64,000 nucleotides of DNA from Alkalicaulis satelles (lineage in GTDB: Bacteria; Pseudomonadota; Alphaproteobacteria; Caulobacterales; Maricaulaceae), in the NCBI RefSeq assembly GCF_008630495.1, contig NZ_VWOJ01000002.1:759001-823000 (forward strand), written 5' to 3'. The translations under genes and the position numbers were made by a program. Positions 8,189 to 16,249 of the stretch are shown here, in pieces (the first letter of the stretch is position 1; every line of letters begins with the position of its first letter). The notes below the pieces were generated by a model. It made no database searches. It saw only the letters and a program-made list of their open reading frames with translations, and had not been told where the DNA came from.

Positions 8189-8562
8189 TGCGGTTCTTCG
8201 CTGACGAATGCGTGGATATGCGCATCGTGCGCGCATTGCGCAGCGCAGGCCACGAAGTCCTCCAGCCCGATTTTTCTGCTCGCGGTGCAGCCGATGACAG
8301 TGTGCTTGAGGCGGCTTTGAAAAGCAGAGCGGTTCTGCTCACCGAAGATCGCGATTTTGGCGCGCTGCTGTTTCGTGATTCTCGTGACGCTGTCGGCGTT
8401 GTCTATTTCCGCTGCGATGACCCTGCCCGCTGCACGCAAGCCGTGCTGGACACGCTGCACCGCGTCACGGGCCATTTCGTTGTCGTCACTGATCGCGCCA
8501 TTCGCGTGCGCCCTTTGAAGGGAAGCCTTCCCCATGAAACTCTCCGGCCTCAAAGTCCTTGA
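8188..8562 (+). CDS. DUF5615 PIN-like protein (toxin-like)
   Basis: Protein of 124 aa starting at GTG 8188 with MRFFADECVD. This is the DUF5615 (Mut7-C/PIN-like) start, with the acidic cluster Asp6-Glu7 and a second one in LLTEDRDFGALL, as expected for a PIN-type metal nuclease. Together with DUF433 it forms a putative toxin-antitoxin pair. The last 29 bases overlap the start of the next CoA-transferase gene, so the pair is wedged into the catabolic gene run and may be co-transcribed with it. Activity is not demonstrated for most members of the family. Confidence 0.8.
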   Translation: MRFFADECVDMRIVRALRSAGHEVLQPDFSARGAADDSVLEAALKSRAVLLTEDRDFGALLFRDSRDAVGVVYFRCDDPARCTQAVLDTLHRVTGHFVVVTDRAIRVRPLKGSLPHETLRPQSP

Positions 8563-9703
8563 CCTCTCCGCCTTCCTGCCCGGTCCGCACATGACCCTGA
8601 TGATGGCCGATCACGGCGCGGATGTGGTGATGATCGAGCCGGCCAACGGGACCGGCGAGCCGACGCGCGAGATCGGCTGGAAGACCGCCGACGGCGTGTC
8701 GGTCTGGTTCCGCAATATCGCGCGCGGCAAGCGCTCGCTGGCGCTGAACCTGAAAGACCCGGACGGCCAGGCCCTGCTACACGCGCTGGCGCGCGAGGCC
8801 GATGTGGTGGTGGAGGCGTTCCGCCCCGGTGTCGCCAAGCGGCTCGGCGCCGATTACGAGACGCTCAGCGCGATCAATCCGCGTCTGGTCTATTGCTCCA
8901 TCTCCGCCTTCGGGCAGGACGGCGCCTATGCGATGAAGCCCGCCCATGACCTGACCGTGCAGGCGCTGGCCGGGCTCGCCGATCTCAATCGCGGGCTGGA
9001 GGATGGCAAACCGGCCAGCCCCAACATGCCGGTGGCCGACATGGCCGCCTCGCTGATGGCGCTGTCAGCGGTGCTCATGGCGCTCTACAGGCGCCAGCAG
9101 ACGGGCGAGGGCGATTTCATCGATCTGGCCATGTATGATGCGGCGCTGGCCTGGACGCCCAATGTCACCGGGCCTGTCTTCGCTGAGGACGCTCATCCGC
9201 CGGTGAAGGACATGCGCTCGTTCGGCGGGGCGGCCATGTATCATGTCTATGAAACGAAAGACGAAAAACACCTGGTGCTGGGTGGGTCGGAGATCAAGTT
9301 CGCCGCCAACCTGCTCGAGGCGCTGGGCCGTCCGGACCTGTTGCACTTCGCCCGCCTTGAGCCCGGCCCGGACCAGGCGCCCTTGCGAGACTATTTCAAA
9401 GAGACCTTCGCCAGCCGCACGCTGGCCGAATGGAGCGATTTCCTGAAAGACATCGATGTGTGCTGGGCGCCCGTGCGTTCGCTGAAAGACGCGTTCGACG
9501 ATCCCCATACGCGCGCACGCGGCATGGTGTTCGAGGACGCCGCCGGCAACCGCCATATCGGCCCGCCCATCCGTTTCGCGAAAGAGCCGCCTCAGCCCGA
9601 TCCGTCCGTGCCGGGGTTTGGCGCGCACTCCGAGGCGCTCGCCAGAGAGGCCGGGTTTGATCCTGAGCGCATCGCAGAGATGAAGGCGCGCGGGGTGATT
9701 TGA
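8534..9703 (+). CDS. CaiB/BaiF class III CoA-transferase (second)
   Basis: Second family III CoA-transferase of the region, 389 aa, only distantly similar to the one at 6355. The probable catalytic aspartate is Asp169 in NMPVADMAAS. The N-terminus GLKVLDLSAFLPGPHMTLMM and the RGKRSLALNLKDPDG segment are typical of racemase/CoA-transferase members (alpha-methylacyl-CoA racemase and relatives share this fold), so either CoA transfer or acyl-CoA epimerisation is possible. The ATG lies inside the end of the DUF5615 gene, with GAAGGGAAG just upstream. It is the last gene of this rightward run before a family B repeat. Confidence 0.85.
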   Translation: MKLSGLKVLDLSAFLPGPHMTLMMADHGADVVMIEPANGTGEPTREIGWKTADGVSVWFRNIARGKRSLALNLKDPDGQALLHALAREADVVVEAFRPGVAKRLGADYETLSAINPRLVYCSISAFGQDGAYAMKPAHDLTVQALAGLADLNRGLEDGKPASPNMPVADMAASLMALSAVLMALYRRQQTGEGDFIDLAMYDAALAWTPNVTGPVFAEDAHPPVKDMRSFGGAAMYHVYETKDEKHLVLGGSEIKFAANLLEALGRPDLLHFARLEPGPDQAPLRDYFKETFASRTLAEWSDFLKDIDVCWAPVRSLKDAFDDPHTRARGMVFEDAAGNRHIGPPIRFAKEPPQPDPSVPGFGAHSEALAREAGFDPERIAEMKARGVI

Positions 9704-9723
9704 AGGTCGCGCTTTATGATTCC

Positions 9724-9888
9724 CCGCACCCCCTCACCTTTATCCTCTCCCCCATCTCCATGGGGGAGAGGGGGCATTGACGCCGCGCTTTTTCCTTTGG
9801 GCTTGGGGTCAAGCATTTCCGAAACAAACGCAGCGCATAAGCCTCCTCTCCCCTCTTTGAGGGGAGAGGATAAAGGTGAGGGGTGCGG
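9724..9888. repeat. MITE-like intergenic repeat, family B copy 1
   Basis: About 165 bp with long inverted ends: the left end carries CACCCCCTCACCTTTATCC and the right end the mirror GGATAAAGGTGAGGGGTG. Inside, both ends form an extra GC hairpin (CTCCCCCAT...ATGGGGGAG on the left; CTCCCCTC...GAGGGGAG on the right), and the centre holds CCTTTGGGCTTGGG. Related copies lie at 17661-17819 and 20223-20386. There is no reading frame of note. It could be a non-autonomous mobile element or a structural RNA-level signal. Confidence 0.75.
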
Positions 9889-9915
9889 CGCCCAACCTCA
9901 ACACAGGAGCCGGTG

Positions 9916-10347
9916 ATGACCCACTTTCCCGCCATGCGCGCCCATGAAGGCGTCTGGGAGGGGGTTTACACCCATCTCGATACTGACGGCGCGGTGGTCG
10001 ACCGGCATAAGGCGCGGGTGATCTGTGACTTCCCGGCTTCCGGCGATCCTTTCTACGTCCAGCATATTCGCTTTGAGTGGCCGGACGGGCGGCTGCGCGA
10101 GGACCGGTTTGACGGGCGCATTTCAGGCGATGAGATCGTGTTCGACACGCCCACATTCTCCGGCCGGGCCTGGGAGAGCGCAGGGCTGGTCCTGCTCAAT
10201 CTGGACCGCAAGGACGAGCCGGGCGCCCATTTCACCGAAATCATCGTCATGGCTCCGGACGGGCGCACCCGCGCGCGCACCTGGCACTGGTTCAGGGACG
10301 GCGTACTGGTCCGCCGCACGCTGTGCGATGAGAGGCGGGCGGGCTAG
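9916..10347 (+). CDS. Conserved hypothetical, lipocalin/DUF3598-like fold suspected
   Basis: Cytoplasmic protein of 143 aa starting with MTHFPAMRAHEGVWEG; the ATG at 9916 is chosen because AGGAG lies at 9905-9909, and an upstream in-frame start falls inside the repeat. The pattern of alternating hydrophobic strands, with a WEGxY start and a final RTWHWFRDGVLVRRTLCDE strand, suggests a small beta-barrel such as the nitrobindin/DUF3598 group. This is a resemblance only. No catalytic motif is seen. It follows the catabolic run and converges on the aspartate kinase fusion gene. Confidence 0.6.
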   Translation: MTHFPAMRAHEGVWEGVYTHLDTDGAVVDRHKARVICDFPASGDPFYVQHIRFEWPDGRLREDRFDGRISGDEIVFDTPTFSGRAWESAGLVLLNLDRKDEPGAHFTEIIVMAPDGRTRARTWHWFRDGVLVRRTLCDERRAG

Positions 10348-10357
10348 ACTCCAGACG

Positions 10358-12967
10358 TTAAATCACTCTCTCCCCCGCCGGCTCGCGCAGATTATAGCGC
10401 GAGGCCATGACCGCGCCGTAGGCGCCGGCTTCGGCGATGAGCATCACGTCGCCCTCGCGCGTCTCGGGCAGCAGGCGTTCAGCGCCTAGCAGGTCCGCGC
10501 TTTCGCAGATCGGGCCGACCACCGAGGCGAGGCCGGCGCCGGGCTCATCCAGGCGGGTGAGGTTCACGATCTCATGGCGTGCGCCGTAGAGGGCGGGGCG
10601 GATCAGCGAGTTCATGCCCGTGCCCAGCCCGATAAAGCGCGCCCCGAAGGCGTGCTTGACCTGGGTGACGCGCGCCAGCAGCACGCCGGCTTCGGCCACT
10701 GGATAGCGCCCGGGCTCCATCCACAGCTCGAAGCGCGGATGGGCTTTTTTTAGCAGCGCCAGCTGGGCGTCCACTTCGGCCAGATCAAGGGCGGGCGCGT
10801 CGGGGCTTTCAGGCACGCCGAGCCCGCCGCCGCAATTGAGGATGCGCGCATCCGGGAAATGGCGCGCCGCATTGGCCAGGATCGCGCCGATCTCGCGCCA
10901 GTGATCGGCCTCGGTCACGCCAGACCCGGCATGGGCGTGCAGGCCGATAACGCGCACGCCTGCGGCCTCGGCGGCTGCGCGCGCTTCGTCCAGGGCTTCG
11001 AGCGGAATGCCGAACTTGGCCTTGGGCCCGGCGGTCTTGACGTGCTGGTGGTGTCCGCGCGGGCGGTCGGGATTGACCCTCAGGATCACCTCCGCCCCGC
11101 GTAAAGTCTCCGCCCAGTGGGTGAGCGGGTGTAGCCCGTCAATGGTCAGATGGGCGCCAAAGGCGCGCGCGGCCTCATACTCGCTGCGATGGGCGAAATT
11201 GGGCGTGAACAGCACCTCGTCCGGGGTGAGGTCTGAAAACGTCTCCTGCAGCCGCGCGATCTCGCCGGGGGACACGCACTCAAATCCGAGGCCCGCTGCG
11301 CGGATGGCGCGCAAGACGTCGCGGTGGGCGTTGGCCTTCATGGCGTAGAAGGCGCGCGAGAGCGACTGGATACCCGCCACGGCGCGTGCGCGCGCGCTGA
11401 CGGTTTCAAGATCGTAGACATAGAGCCCGCCGGTATCGGGCGCTGCGTCGAGAAGTGCGGCGCGCTTCGTGCGCCACCAGGGCGCGGACCGGGCCGGGCG
11501 CGCATCGGCGGGGCGGGCGAGCTCGGCCCAGCTTGGACCGAAGACCGGGCCTTCGGGCGCCGGGCTGATCAGTTCCTCATGCAGGCGCTTGGCCAGCGCT
11601 GCGCCTTCGGCCTCGTCCACCACGACGGTGAAGTTGAGATCATTGGCGGCCTGGCTGACCAGCCGGATCGGCTTGTCCTGGAACATTTCCAGCGCCGGGG
11701 CCAGCTGGTGGAGAATGCGCCGGATGCCATAGCCCAGAAGGCTCACGGCGGCCGCGTTCTCGATAATGCGCACCCGGCACAGCGGCGCCAAGGTCTCGCG
11801 CAGGCGCTCCAGCCGCGCCGCGTCCAGGCCCGGATCGGGATCGAGGCTGACGGTGACGTTGGTTTCCGAGGTGGAGACCAGATCCACCGACACCCCGCAC
11901 GCCTTGAAGCCGGCGAACACATCGGCGAGGAAACCCGCCTGGCGCCACATCCCTGAGCCTTCCATGGCCACCAGGCGCACCCCGGTTTTGACCGAGACGG
12001 CCTTCAGGCGCGGGGCGTCATCGCCGGGCGAGGCGCTGATGGTTGTGCCGGCGAGCTCCGGGCGCAAGGTGGAGCGCACCTCCAGCGGGATGTTGGCCCG
12101 GCGCGCCGGGCCGATGCAGCGTGGATGCAGCACCTTGCCGCCCATGGTGGCGATTTCCTGCGCCTCTTCATAGGAGAGCGCGCGCAAATGCCTGGCCCCT
12201 TCGGTCAGGCGCGGATCGGCGCTGAACAGGCCGGGCACGTCGGTCCAGATTTCAAGGCGCGCGGCCCCGATGCGGGCGGCGAAATAGGCCGCCGAGGTGT
12301 CCGACCCGCCCCGGCCCAACAGCACCGTGCCGCCATCGCGGTGGCGCGCGATAAAGCCCTGGGTGAGGACCAGCTGCGCGTTTGCCAGGCGCGCCTGCAG
12401 GGCGGGATCGGCGTCCTCGCCGGCGCTATTGTCGAGCCATGCGCGCGCCTCGTCGGCGGTGTTGAGGGCTACCAGCGCCTCGCGCGCGTCCAGCGTCTCG
12501 GCTTCGAGCCCTGCGCCCCTGAGGCATTCGAGACCCAGCACGCTCGCCATCAGCTCGCCCTGGGCCATCAGCTCGGCGCGCAGGCGCGCGCTGGCCTCTC
12601 CCGAATAGGCGATGCCGGCGGCGCGCCGGGTGATGAGATCGAAGGGTCCGGCCAGCAGCGCGTCCGCGTCCAGCCCGGCCTTGGCCGCGAAGGCGCGGTG
12701 TGCGTCCTTGACCGCTTCGGCTGCGCCCTCGCCCGCGCCCGCCAGCGCGGCGGCGGGCAGGGCTTCAAGCAGGTTGGACACGCCCGCCAGCGCTGAGTGC
12801 ACGATCAGAACCCGCTCGCCGGCGTCCAGCCTTTCGCGCGCAATATCGGCGATCACACGCCAGCGCTCGGGCGCGGCCACCGACGTGCCGCCAAACTTCA
12901 TCACCACCCAGGGGCGGGCCGAAGCGGACCAGTCAGCGGACGGGGGGCGGGATGCTGAAGCGGGCAT
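10358..12967 (-). CDS. Bifunctional aspartate kinase / diaminopimelate decarboxylase
   Basis: An 869-aa fusion of the first and last enzymes of lysine synthesis. Residues about 20-310 are aspartate kinase (VVMKFGGTSVA at 21-31, then GRGGSDTSA), followed by ACT regulatory domains up to about 470. Residues about 500-869 are a PLP-dependent meso-diaminopimelate decarboxylase, with the PLP lysine at about Lys544 in YAMKAN, HAHAGSG for phosphate binding, the catalytic-site CESADLL and the C-terminal YNLREP. The kinase makes aspartyl phosphate; the decarboxylase gives lysine. ACT domains indicate feedback control, probably by lysine or threonine. The fusion is known in Xanthomonadales and some marine bacteria and less common in alphaproteobacteria. 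No strong ribosome-binding site precedes the ATG, so the exact start is less sure. Confidence 0.9.
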   Translation of the reverse strand: MPASASRPPSADWSASARPWVVMKFGGTSVAAPERWRVIADIARERLDAGERVLIVHSALAGVSNLLEALPAAALAGAGEGAAEAVKDAHRAFAAKAGLDADALLAGPFDLITRRAAGIAYSGEASARLRAELMAQGELMASVLGLECLRGAGLEAETLDAREALVALNTADEARAWLDNSAGEDADPALQARLANAQLVLTQGFIARHRDGGTVLLGRGGSDTSAAYFAARIGAARLEIWTDVPGLFSADPRLTEGARHLRALSYEEAQEIATMGGKVLHPRCIGPARRANIPLEVRSTLRPELAGTTISASPGDDAPRLKAVSVKTGVRLVAMEGSGMWRQAGFLADVFAGFKACGVSVDLVSTSETNVTVSLDPDPGLDAARLERLRETLAPLCRVRIIENAAAVSLLGYGIRRILHQLAPALEMFQDKPIRLVSQAANDLNFTVVVDEAEGAALAKRLHEELISPAPEGPVFGPSWAELARPADARPARSAPWWRTKRAALLDAAPDTGGLYVYDLETVSARARAVAGIQSLSRAFYAMKANAHRDVLRAIRAAGLGFECVSPGEIARLQETFSDLTPDEVLFTPNFAHRSEYEAARAFGAHLTIDGLHPLTHWAETLRGAEVILRVNPDRPRGHHQHVKTAGPKAKFGIPLEALDEARAAAEAAGVRVIGLHAHAGSGVTEADHWREIGAILANAARHFPDARILNCGGGLGVPESPDAPALDLAEVDAQLALLKKAHPRFELWMEPGRYPVAEAGVLLARVTQVKHAFGARFIGLGTGMNSLIRPALYGARHEIVNLTRLDEPGAGLASVVGPICESADLLGAERLLPETREGDVMLIAEAGAYGAVMASRYNLREPAGERVI

Positions 12968-13092
12968 GGGTCAGGTCTCGGACAAGAAAAGGCCGGTCAC
13001 GGGCGAAGCCGTGTCACATAGCGCGCATGCTGCACCGCGAAAAGGCGTTTAGCGCGGAAGCGCGGCCTGGGCCGCCGCGCCCGCTGTGTCCC

Positions 13093-14292
13093 TTACGAAA
13101 ACGCCTGCAGGCCGGTCATGGCCCGGCCGAGGATGAGGGCGTGCACGTCGTGGGTGCCCTCATAGGTGTTCACGGTTTCCAGATTCATGGCATGGCGCAG
13201 GATATGGTATTCCTCCGCGATGCCGTTGCCGCCATGGATGTCGCGGGCCTCGCGGGCGATGGCCAGCGCCTTGCCGCAATTATTGCGCTTCATCAGGGAG
13301 ATGGCCTCGGGCACGAAAGCGCCCTCGTCGAGCAGGCGGCCCAGCTGTAGCGCGCCCTGATAGCCCAGCGCGATTTCGGTCTGCATGTCGGCGAGCTTTT
13401 TCTGCACCAGCTGGGTGCCGGCGATGGGCTTGCCGAACACCACGCGCTCCATGGCGTAGTCGCGGGCGGCGCGCCAGCAGAATTCCGCCGCGCCCATGGC
13501 GCCCCAGGCGATGCCGTAGCGCGCCTTGTTGAGGCAGGAGAACGGCCCGCGCAGGCCCTTCACATTGGGCAGCAGCGCGTCTTCAGGCACCAGCGCGTCG
13601 CTTAAAGAGATCGAGCCGGTGATAGAGGCGCGCAAGGACAGCTTGCCCTCGATCTTCGGGGTCTCGAAGCCCTTCACCCCGCGCTCCACGACGAAGCCGC
13701 GGATGACGCCGTCCAGCTTGGCCCACACCACAGCCAGATCGCTGATGGGCGAATTGGTGATCCACATCTTGGACCCGTTGAGCAGATAGCCGCCCTCGAC
13801 CTTTTTCGCCGTGGTGCGCATGGCGCCCGGATCCGACCCGCCATCAGGCTCGGTCAGGCCGAAACAGCCCACCCATTCGCCGGTAGCGAGTTTGGGCAGG
13901 TATTTGCGTTTTTGCTCTTCAGTGCCGAACGCCTCGATCGGGTACATGACCAGCGAGGACTGCACGCTCATGGCCGAGCGATAGCCTGAATCCACCGCCT
14001 CCACCTCGCGCGCGATCAGGCCGTAGGCCACGTGGGAGAGCCCTGCGCCGCCATATTCCTCGGCCACCGTGGCGCCCAGAAGGCCCAGCTCGCCCATCTC
14101 GGTCATGATCTCGCGGTCAAAGCGCTCCTCGCGATAGGCGCTGATCACGCGCGGCAGCAATTGCTCGCGGCAATAGGCGCGCGCGGCGTCGGAAATCATG
14201 CGCTCCTCCTCGCTCAGCTGGTGATCAAGATGGAGCGGGTCCTCCCAGGAAAAGCTCAGCGAAGTCTCGTGTGCGGCGTCCAGCGCGGCCAT
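13093..14292 (-). CDS. gcdH: Glutaryl-CoA dehydrogenase
   Basis: Acyl-CoA dehydrogenase of 399 aa that oxidises and decarboxylates glutaryl-CoA to crotonyl-CoA in lysine, tryptophan and glutarate breakdown. The group signature [16 protein letters not shown] (residues ~102-117), with the dicarboxylate-binding Arg, separates it from ordinary acyl-CoA dehydrogenases. Other marks are [13 protein letters not shown], the [12 protein letters not shown] segment and the catalytic Glu378 in NTYEGTHD. The start at 14292 is preferred to the ATG at 14298, because GAGGAG directly abuts 14298 but is 6 bp from 14292. The gene diverges from the aconitase-like operon, sharing a short promoter region. Confidence 0.92.
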   Translation of the reverse strand: MAALDAAHETSLSFSWEDPLHLDHQLSEEERMISDAARAYCREQLLPRVISAYREERFDREIMTEMGELGLLGATVAEEYGGAGLSHVAYGLIAREVEAVDSGYRSAMSVQSSLVMYPIEAFGTEEQKRKYLPKLATGEWVGCFGLTEPDGGSDPGAMRTTAKKVEGGYLLNGSKMWITNSPISDLAVVWAKLDGVIRGFVVERGVKGFETPKIEGKLSLRASITGSISLSDALVPEDALLPNVKGLRGPFSCLNKARYGIAWGAMGAAEFCWRAARDYAMERVVFGKPIAGTQLVQKKLADMQTEIALGYQGALQLGRLLDEGAFVPEAISLMKRNNCGKALAIAREARDIHGGNGIAEEYHILRHAMNLETVNTYEGTHDVHALILGRAMTGLQAFS

Positions 14293-14378
14293 GGTCATCT
14301 CCTCGTCAGGTCCAAACCATCGCCGCCAGTCTGAGGCGGGGGCTTGGGTCAGAAATGTTATAAAGATATATCCTTTGC

Positions 14379-14394
14379 CCGAAAACCGTTTCGG
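14379..14394. promoter_or_regulatory. Inverted repeat in gcdH/aconitase-like divergent promoter
   Basis: CCGAAA-ACCG-TTTCGG at 14379-14394 is a 6-bp inverted repeat lying 35 bp upstream of the aconitase-like ATG. It overlaps a possible promoter with TTGCCC at 14375-14380 and TAGTCT at 14399-14404 (18-bp spacing). An AT-rich stretch at 14355-14372 (TTATAAAGATATATCC) may serve gcdH. A regulator acting on both directions is possible, but the promoter match is weak. Confidence 0.3.
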
Positions 14395-14429
14395 CGTGTA
14401 GTCTGGCAGTGTGGTACTGAGGGCAAGCT

Positions 14430-15716
14430 ATGGCCGCAACCCTTGTTGAAAAGATCCTCGCACGCGCCGCCGGGCGCGACGCGGTGTCGCCGGGCGACAT
14501 CGTGACCATCGGCGTGGATCTGGCCATGGCCCATGATTCGTCCGGGCCCCGCCGCTGGCAGGCCCGGCTGGAAGCGCTGGGCGCGCGGCTGTGGGATCCG
14601 GACCGCGTGGTGATCGTGTCGGATCATTATGTCCCGGCTGTCGACGCCGAATCCGCCGCCATCCTGAAACAGACCCGCGCGTTTGCGCGCGACTATGGCG
14701 TGAAGCATTTCTACGACATGAAGGGCATCTGCCATGTGATCCTGCCCGAGAACGGGCACGTGATCCCCGGCATGGTGATTGCGGGCGGCGACAGCCACAC
14801 CACGAATGCCGGCGCGTTCGGCGCCTATGCGGCGGGCTTTGGCGCCACCGACATGACCGCCATAGCCGCCACGGGCGAGACCTGGACCACCGTGCCGGAC
14901 ACCATCCGCGTGGAGATCACCGGGACCCTGAGCGACGGCGTCACAGCCAAGGACGTGATGCTCGCCCTGTGCCGGGATCTGGGCATGGGCAATCACTTCA
15001 AGGCGGTGGAGTATGACGGCGAGGCGGTGCGCGCCATGGACATGGAGGCGCGCATGGTGCTGGCCAATATGGCCGCCGAGCTGGGCGCGGAGACGGGCCT
15101 GATCGCGCCGGATGACGTGACGCTCGCCCATATCCGCGCCCATGGCGGGACCGTCGGGGATGATGCGCCCGACCGCTGGCGCTCCGATGGTGATGCGGTG
15201 TTCGCTCGGACCTTCAAGCTCGACGGCGCGGCGCTCGCCCCCCAGGCCGCCGCGCCCCATTCGCCCGCCAACAGCGCCGATGTGGGCGATCATGACGGCG
15301 CGCGCATTGATCAGGCCTATATCGGCGCCTGCGTGGGCGCCAAGCTCTCCGATCTGCGCATGGCCGCTGCGGTGCTCAAAGGCCGCAAGATCGCGCCTGG
15401 CGTGCGGCTTCTGGTGGCGCCGGCCTCGGCGCGGGTGACGGCGGCGGCGGCCAAAGACGGCACGCTGGAAACCCTGATCGAGGCGGGTGCGGTGATGCTG
15501 CCCTCGGGCTGCGGCGCGTGCGCCGGGCTGGGCGCGGGGCTGCTGGCGGCGGGGGAGGTGTGCATCTCCTCGACCAACCGTAATTTCAAGGGCCGCATGG
15601 GCCACAAGGACGCCTCGGTCTATCTGGGCTCGCCCTACACCGTGGCGGCCAGCGCCATTGAGGGCCGGGTGGCCGATCCGCGCCCCTTCCTCACCGGACG
15701 GAGGGCGGCGGCATGA
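14430..15716 (+). CDS. Aconitase-superfamily large subunit (LeuC/DmdA-like)
   Basis: [4Fe-4S] hydro-lyase large subunit, 428 aa, the length of archaeal-type LeuC/homoaconitase and of dimethylmaleate hydratase large subunits. The three cluster cysteines appear to be Cys301 (IGACVGAKLSDLR), Cys361 and Cys364 (SGCGACAG), followed by the active-site strand STNRNFKGRMG. GGDSHTTNAGAFGAYAAGFG near residue 116 is the classic substrate/cluster loop, here differing at few positions. It shares 4 bp with the small-subunit gene. The third gene is a methylisocitrate/dimethylmalate-lyase-like enzyme and not isopropylmalate dehydrogenase, so leucine synthesis is unlikely. A 2,3-dimethylmalate- or methylcitrate-like intermediate fits better. 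Confidence 0.85.
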   Translation: MAATLVEKILARAAGRDAVSPGDIVTIGVDLAMAHDSSGPRRWQARLEALGARLWDPDRVVIVSDHYVPAVDAESAAILKQTRAFARDYGVKHFYDMKGICHVILPENGHVIPGMVIAGGDSHTTNAGAFGAYAAGFGATDMTAIAATGETWTTVPDTIRVEITGTLSDGVTAKDVMLALCRDLGMGNHFKAVEYDGEAVRAMDMEARMVLANMAAELGAETGLIAPDDVTLAHIRAHGGTVGDDAPDRWRSDGDAVFARTFKLDGAALAPQAAAPHSPANSADVGDHDGARIDQAYIGACVGAKLSDLRMAAAVLKGRKIAPGVRLLVAPASARVTAAAAKDGTLETLIEAGAVMLPSGCGACAGLGAGLLAAGEVCISSTNRNFKGRMGHKDASVYLGSPYTVAASAIEGRVADPRPFLTGRRAAA

Positions 15717-16249
15717 GCGTGCGCGAGGGCCGGGCCTGGGTCTATGGCGGCGGGATCGACACCGATCTCTTGGCCCCCGGCTACGCCATGAAGAAAAGCC
15801 CTGAAGAGCTGGCCAGGCACACGCTGGAAGCCGTCGATCCGGATTTCGCGGCGCAGGTCCGGCCCGGCGACATGCTGGTGGCGGGCGAGGATCTGGGCAT
15901 CGGATCCAGCCGGGAGCAGGCGGCCATATCGCTGAAGACGCTGGGCGTGTCGGCGGTGATCGCGGCGAGTTTTGCGCGCATTTTCTATCGCAATTGCATG
16001 AATATCGGCCTGCCCGCCATGCGCTTTGATCCGGCCGGGCGCATCAAGACCGGCGACCGGCTGCGCTTTGATCTGGCGGCGGGGCGCCTCGACAATCTGA
16101 CCACAGGCGAGGGCTGGACGGTGGCGGCCCTGCCGCCGCACCTCATGGCCATGATCGCGGAGGGCGGGCTGATGGCCAGCCTGGCCCGCCGCTTTAACCC
16201 AGAACCACAAGACGCCGGACACGGCGCGGCCCCAGGGAGCCTCACATGA
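15713..16249 (+). CDS. Aconitase-superfamily small subunit (LeuD/DmdB-like)
   Basis: Swivelling small subunit of the hydro-lyase, 178 aa. It begins with VYGGGIDTDLLAPG, which matches the N-terminal IxTDxIxP pattern, and has the conserved GEDLGIGSSREQA loop at about residues 60-72 that binds the substrate carboxylate and closes the active site. It then continues with VIAASFARIFYRNCMNIGLP, the usual family segment. Start and stop overlap both neighbours by 4 nt (ATGA), so large subunit, small subunit and lyase are made as one coupled unit. The length fits DmdB/LeuD of the archaeal type. Confidence 0.85.
   Translation: MSVREGRAWVYGGGIDTDLLAPGYAMKKSPEELARHTLEAVDPDFAAQVRPGDMLVAGEDLGIGSSREQAAISLKTLGVSAVIAASFARIFYRNCMNIGLPAMRFDPAGRIKTGDRLRFDLAAGRLDNLTTGEGWTVAALPPHLMAMIAEGGLMASLARRFNPEPQDAGHGAAPGSLT

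Noticed and set aside
14430-16249. Assignment as leucine biosynthesis leuCD
   Set aside because: No leuB or leuA adjoins, and the third coupled gene is a methylisocitrate/dimethylmalate-lyase-like enzyme. Leucine synthesis is kept only as a fallback.
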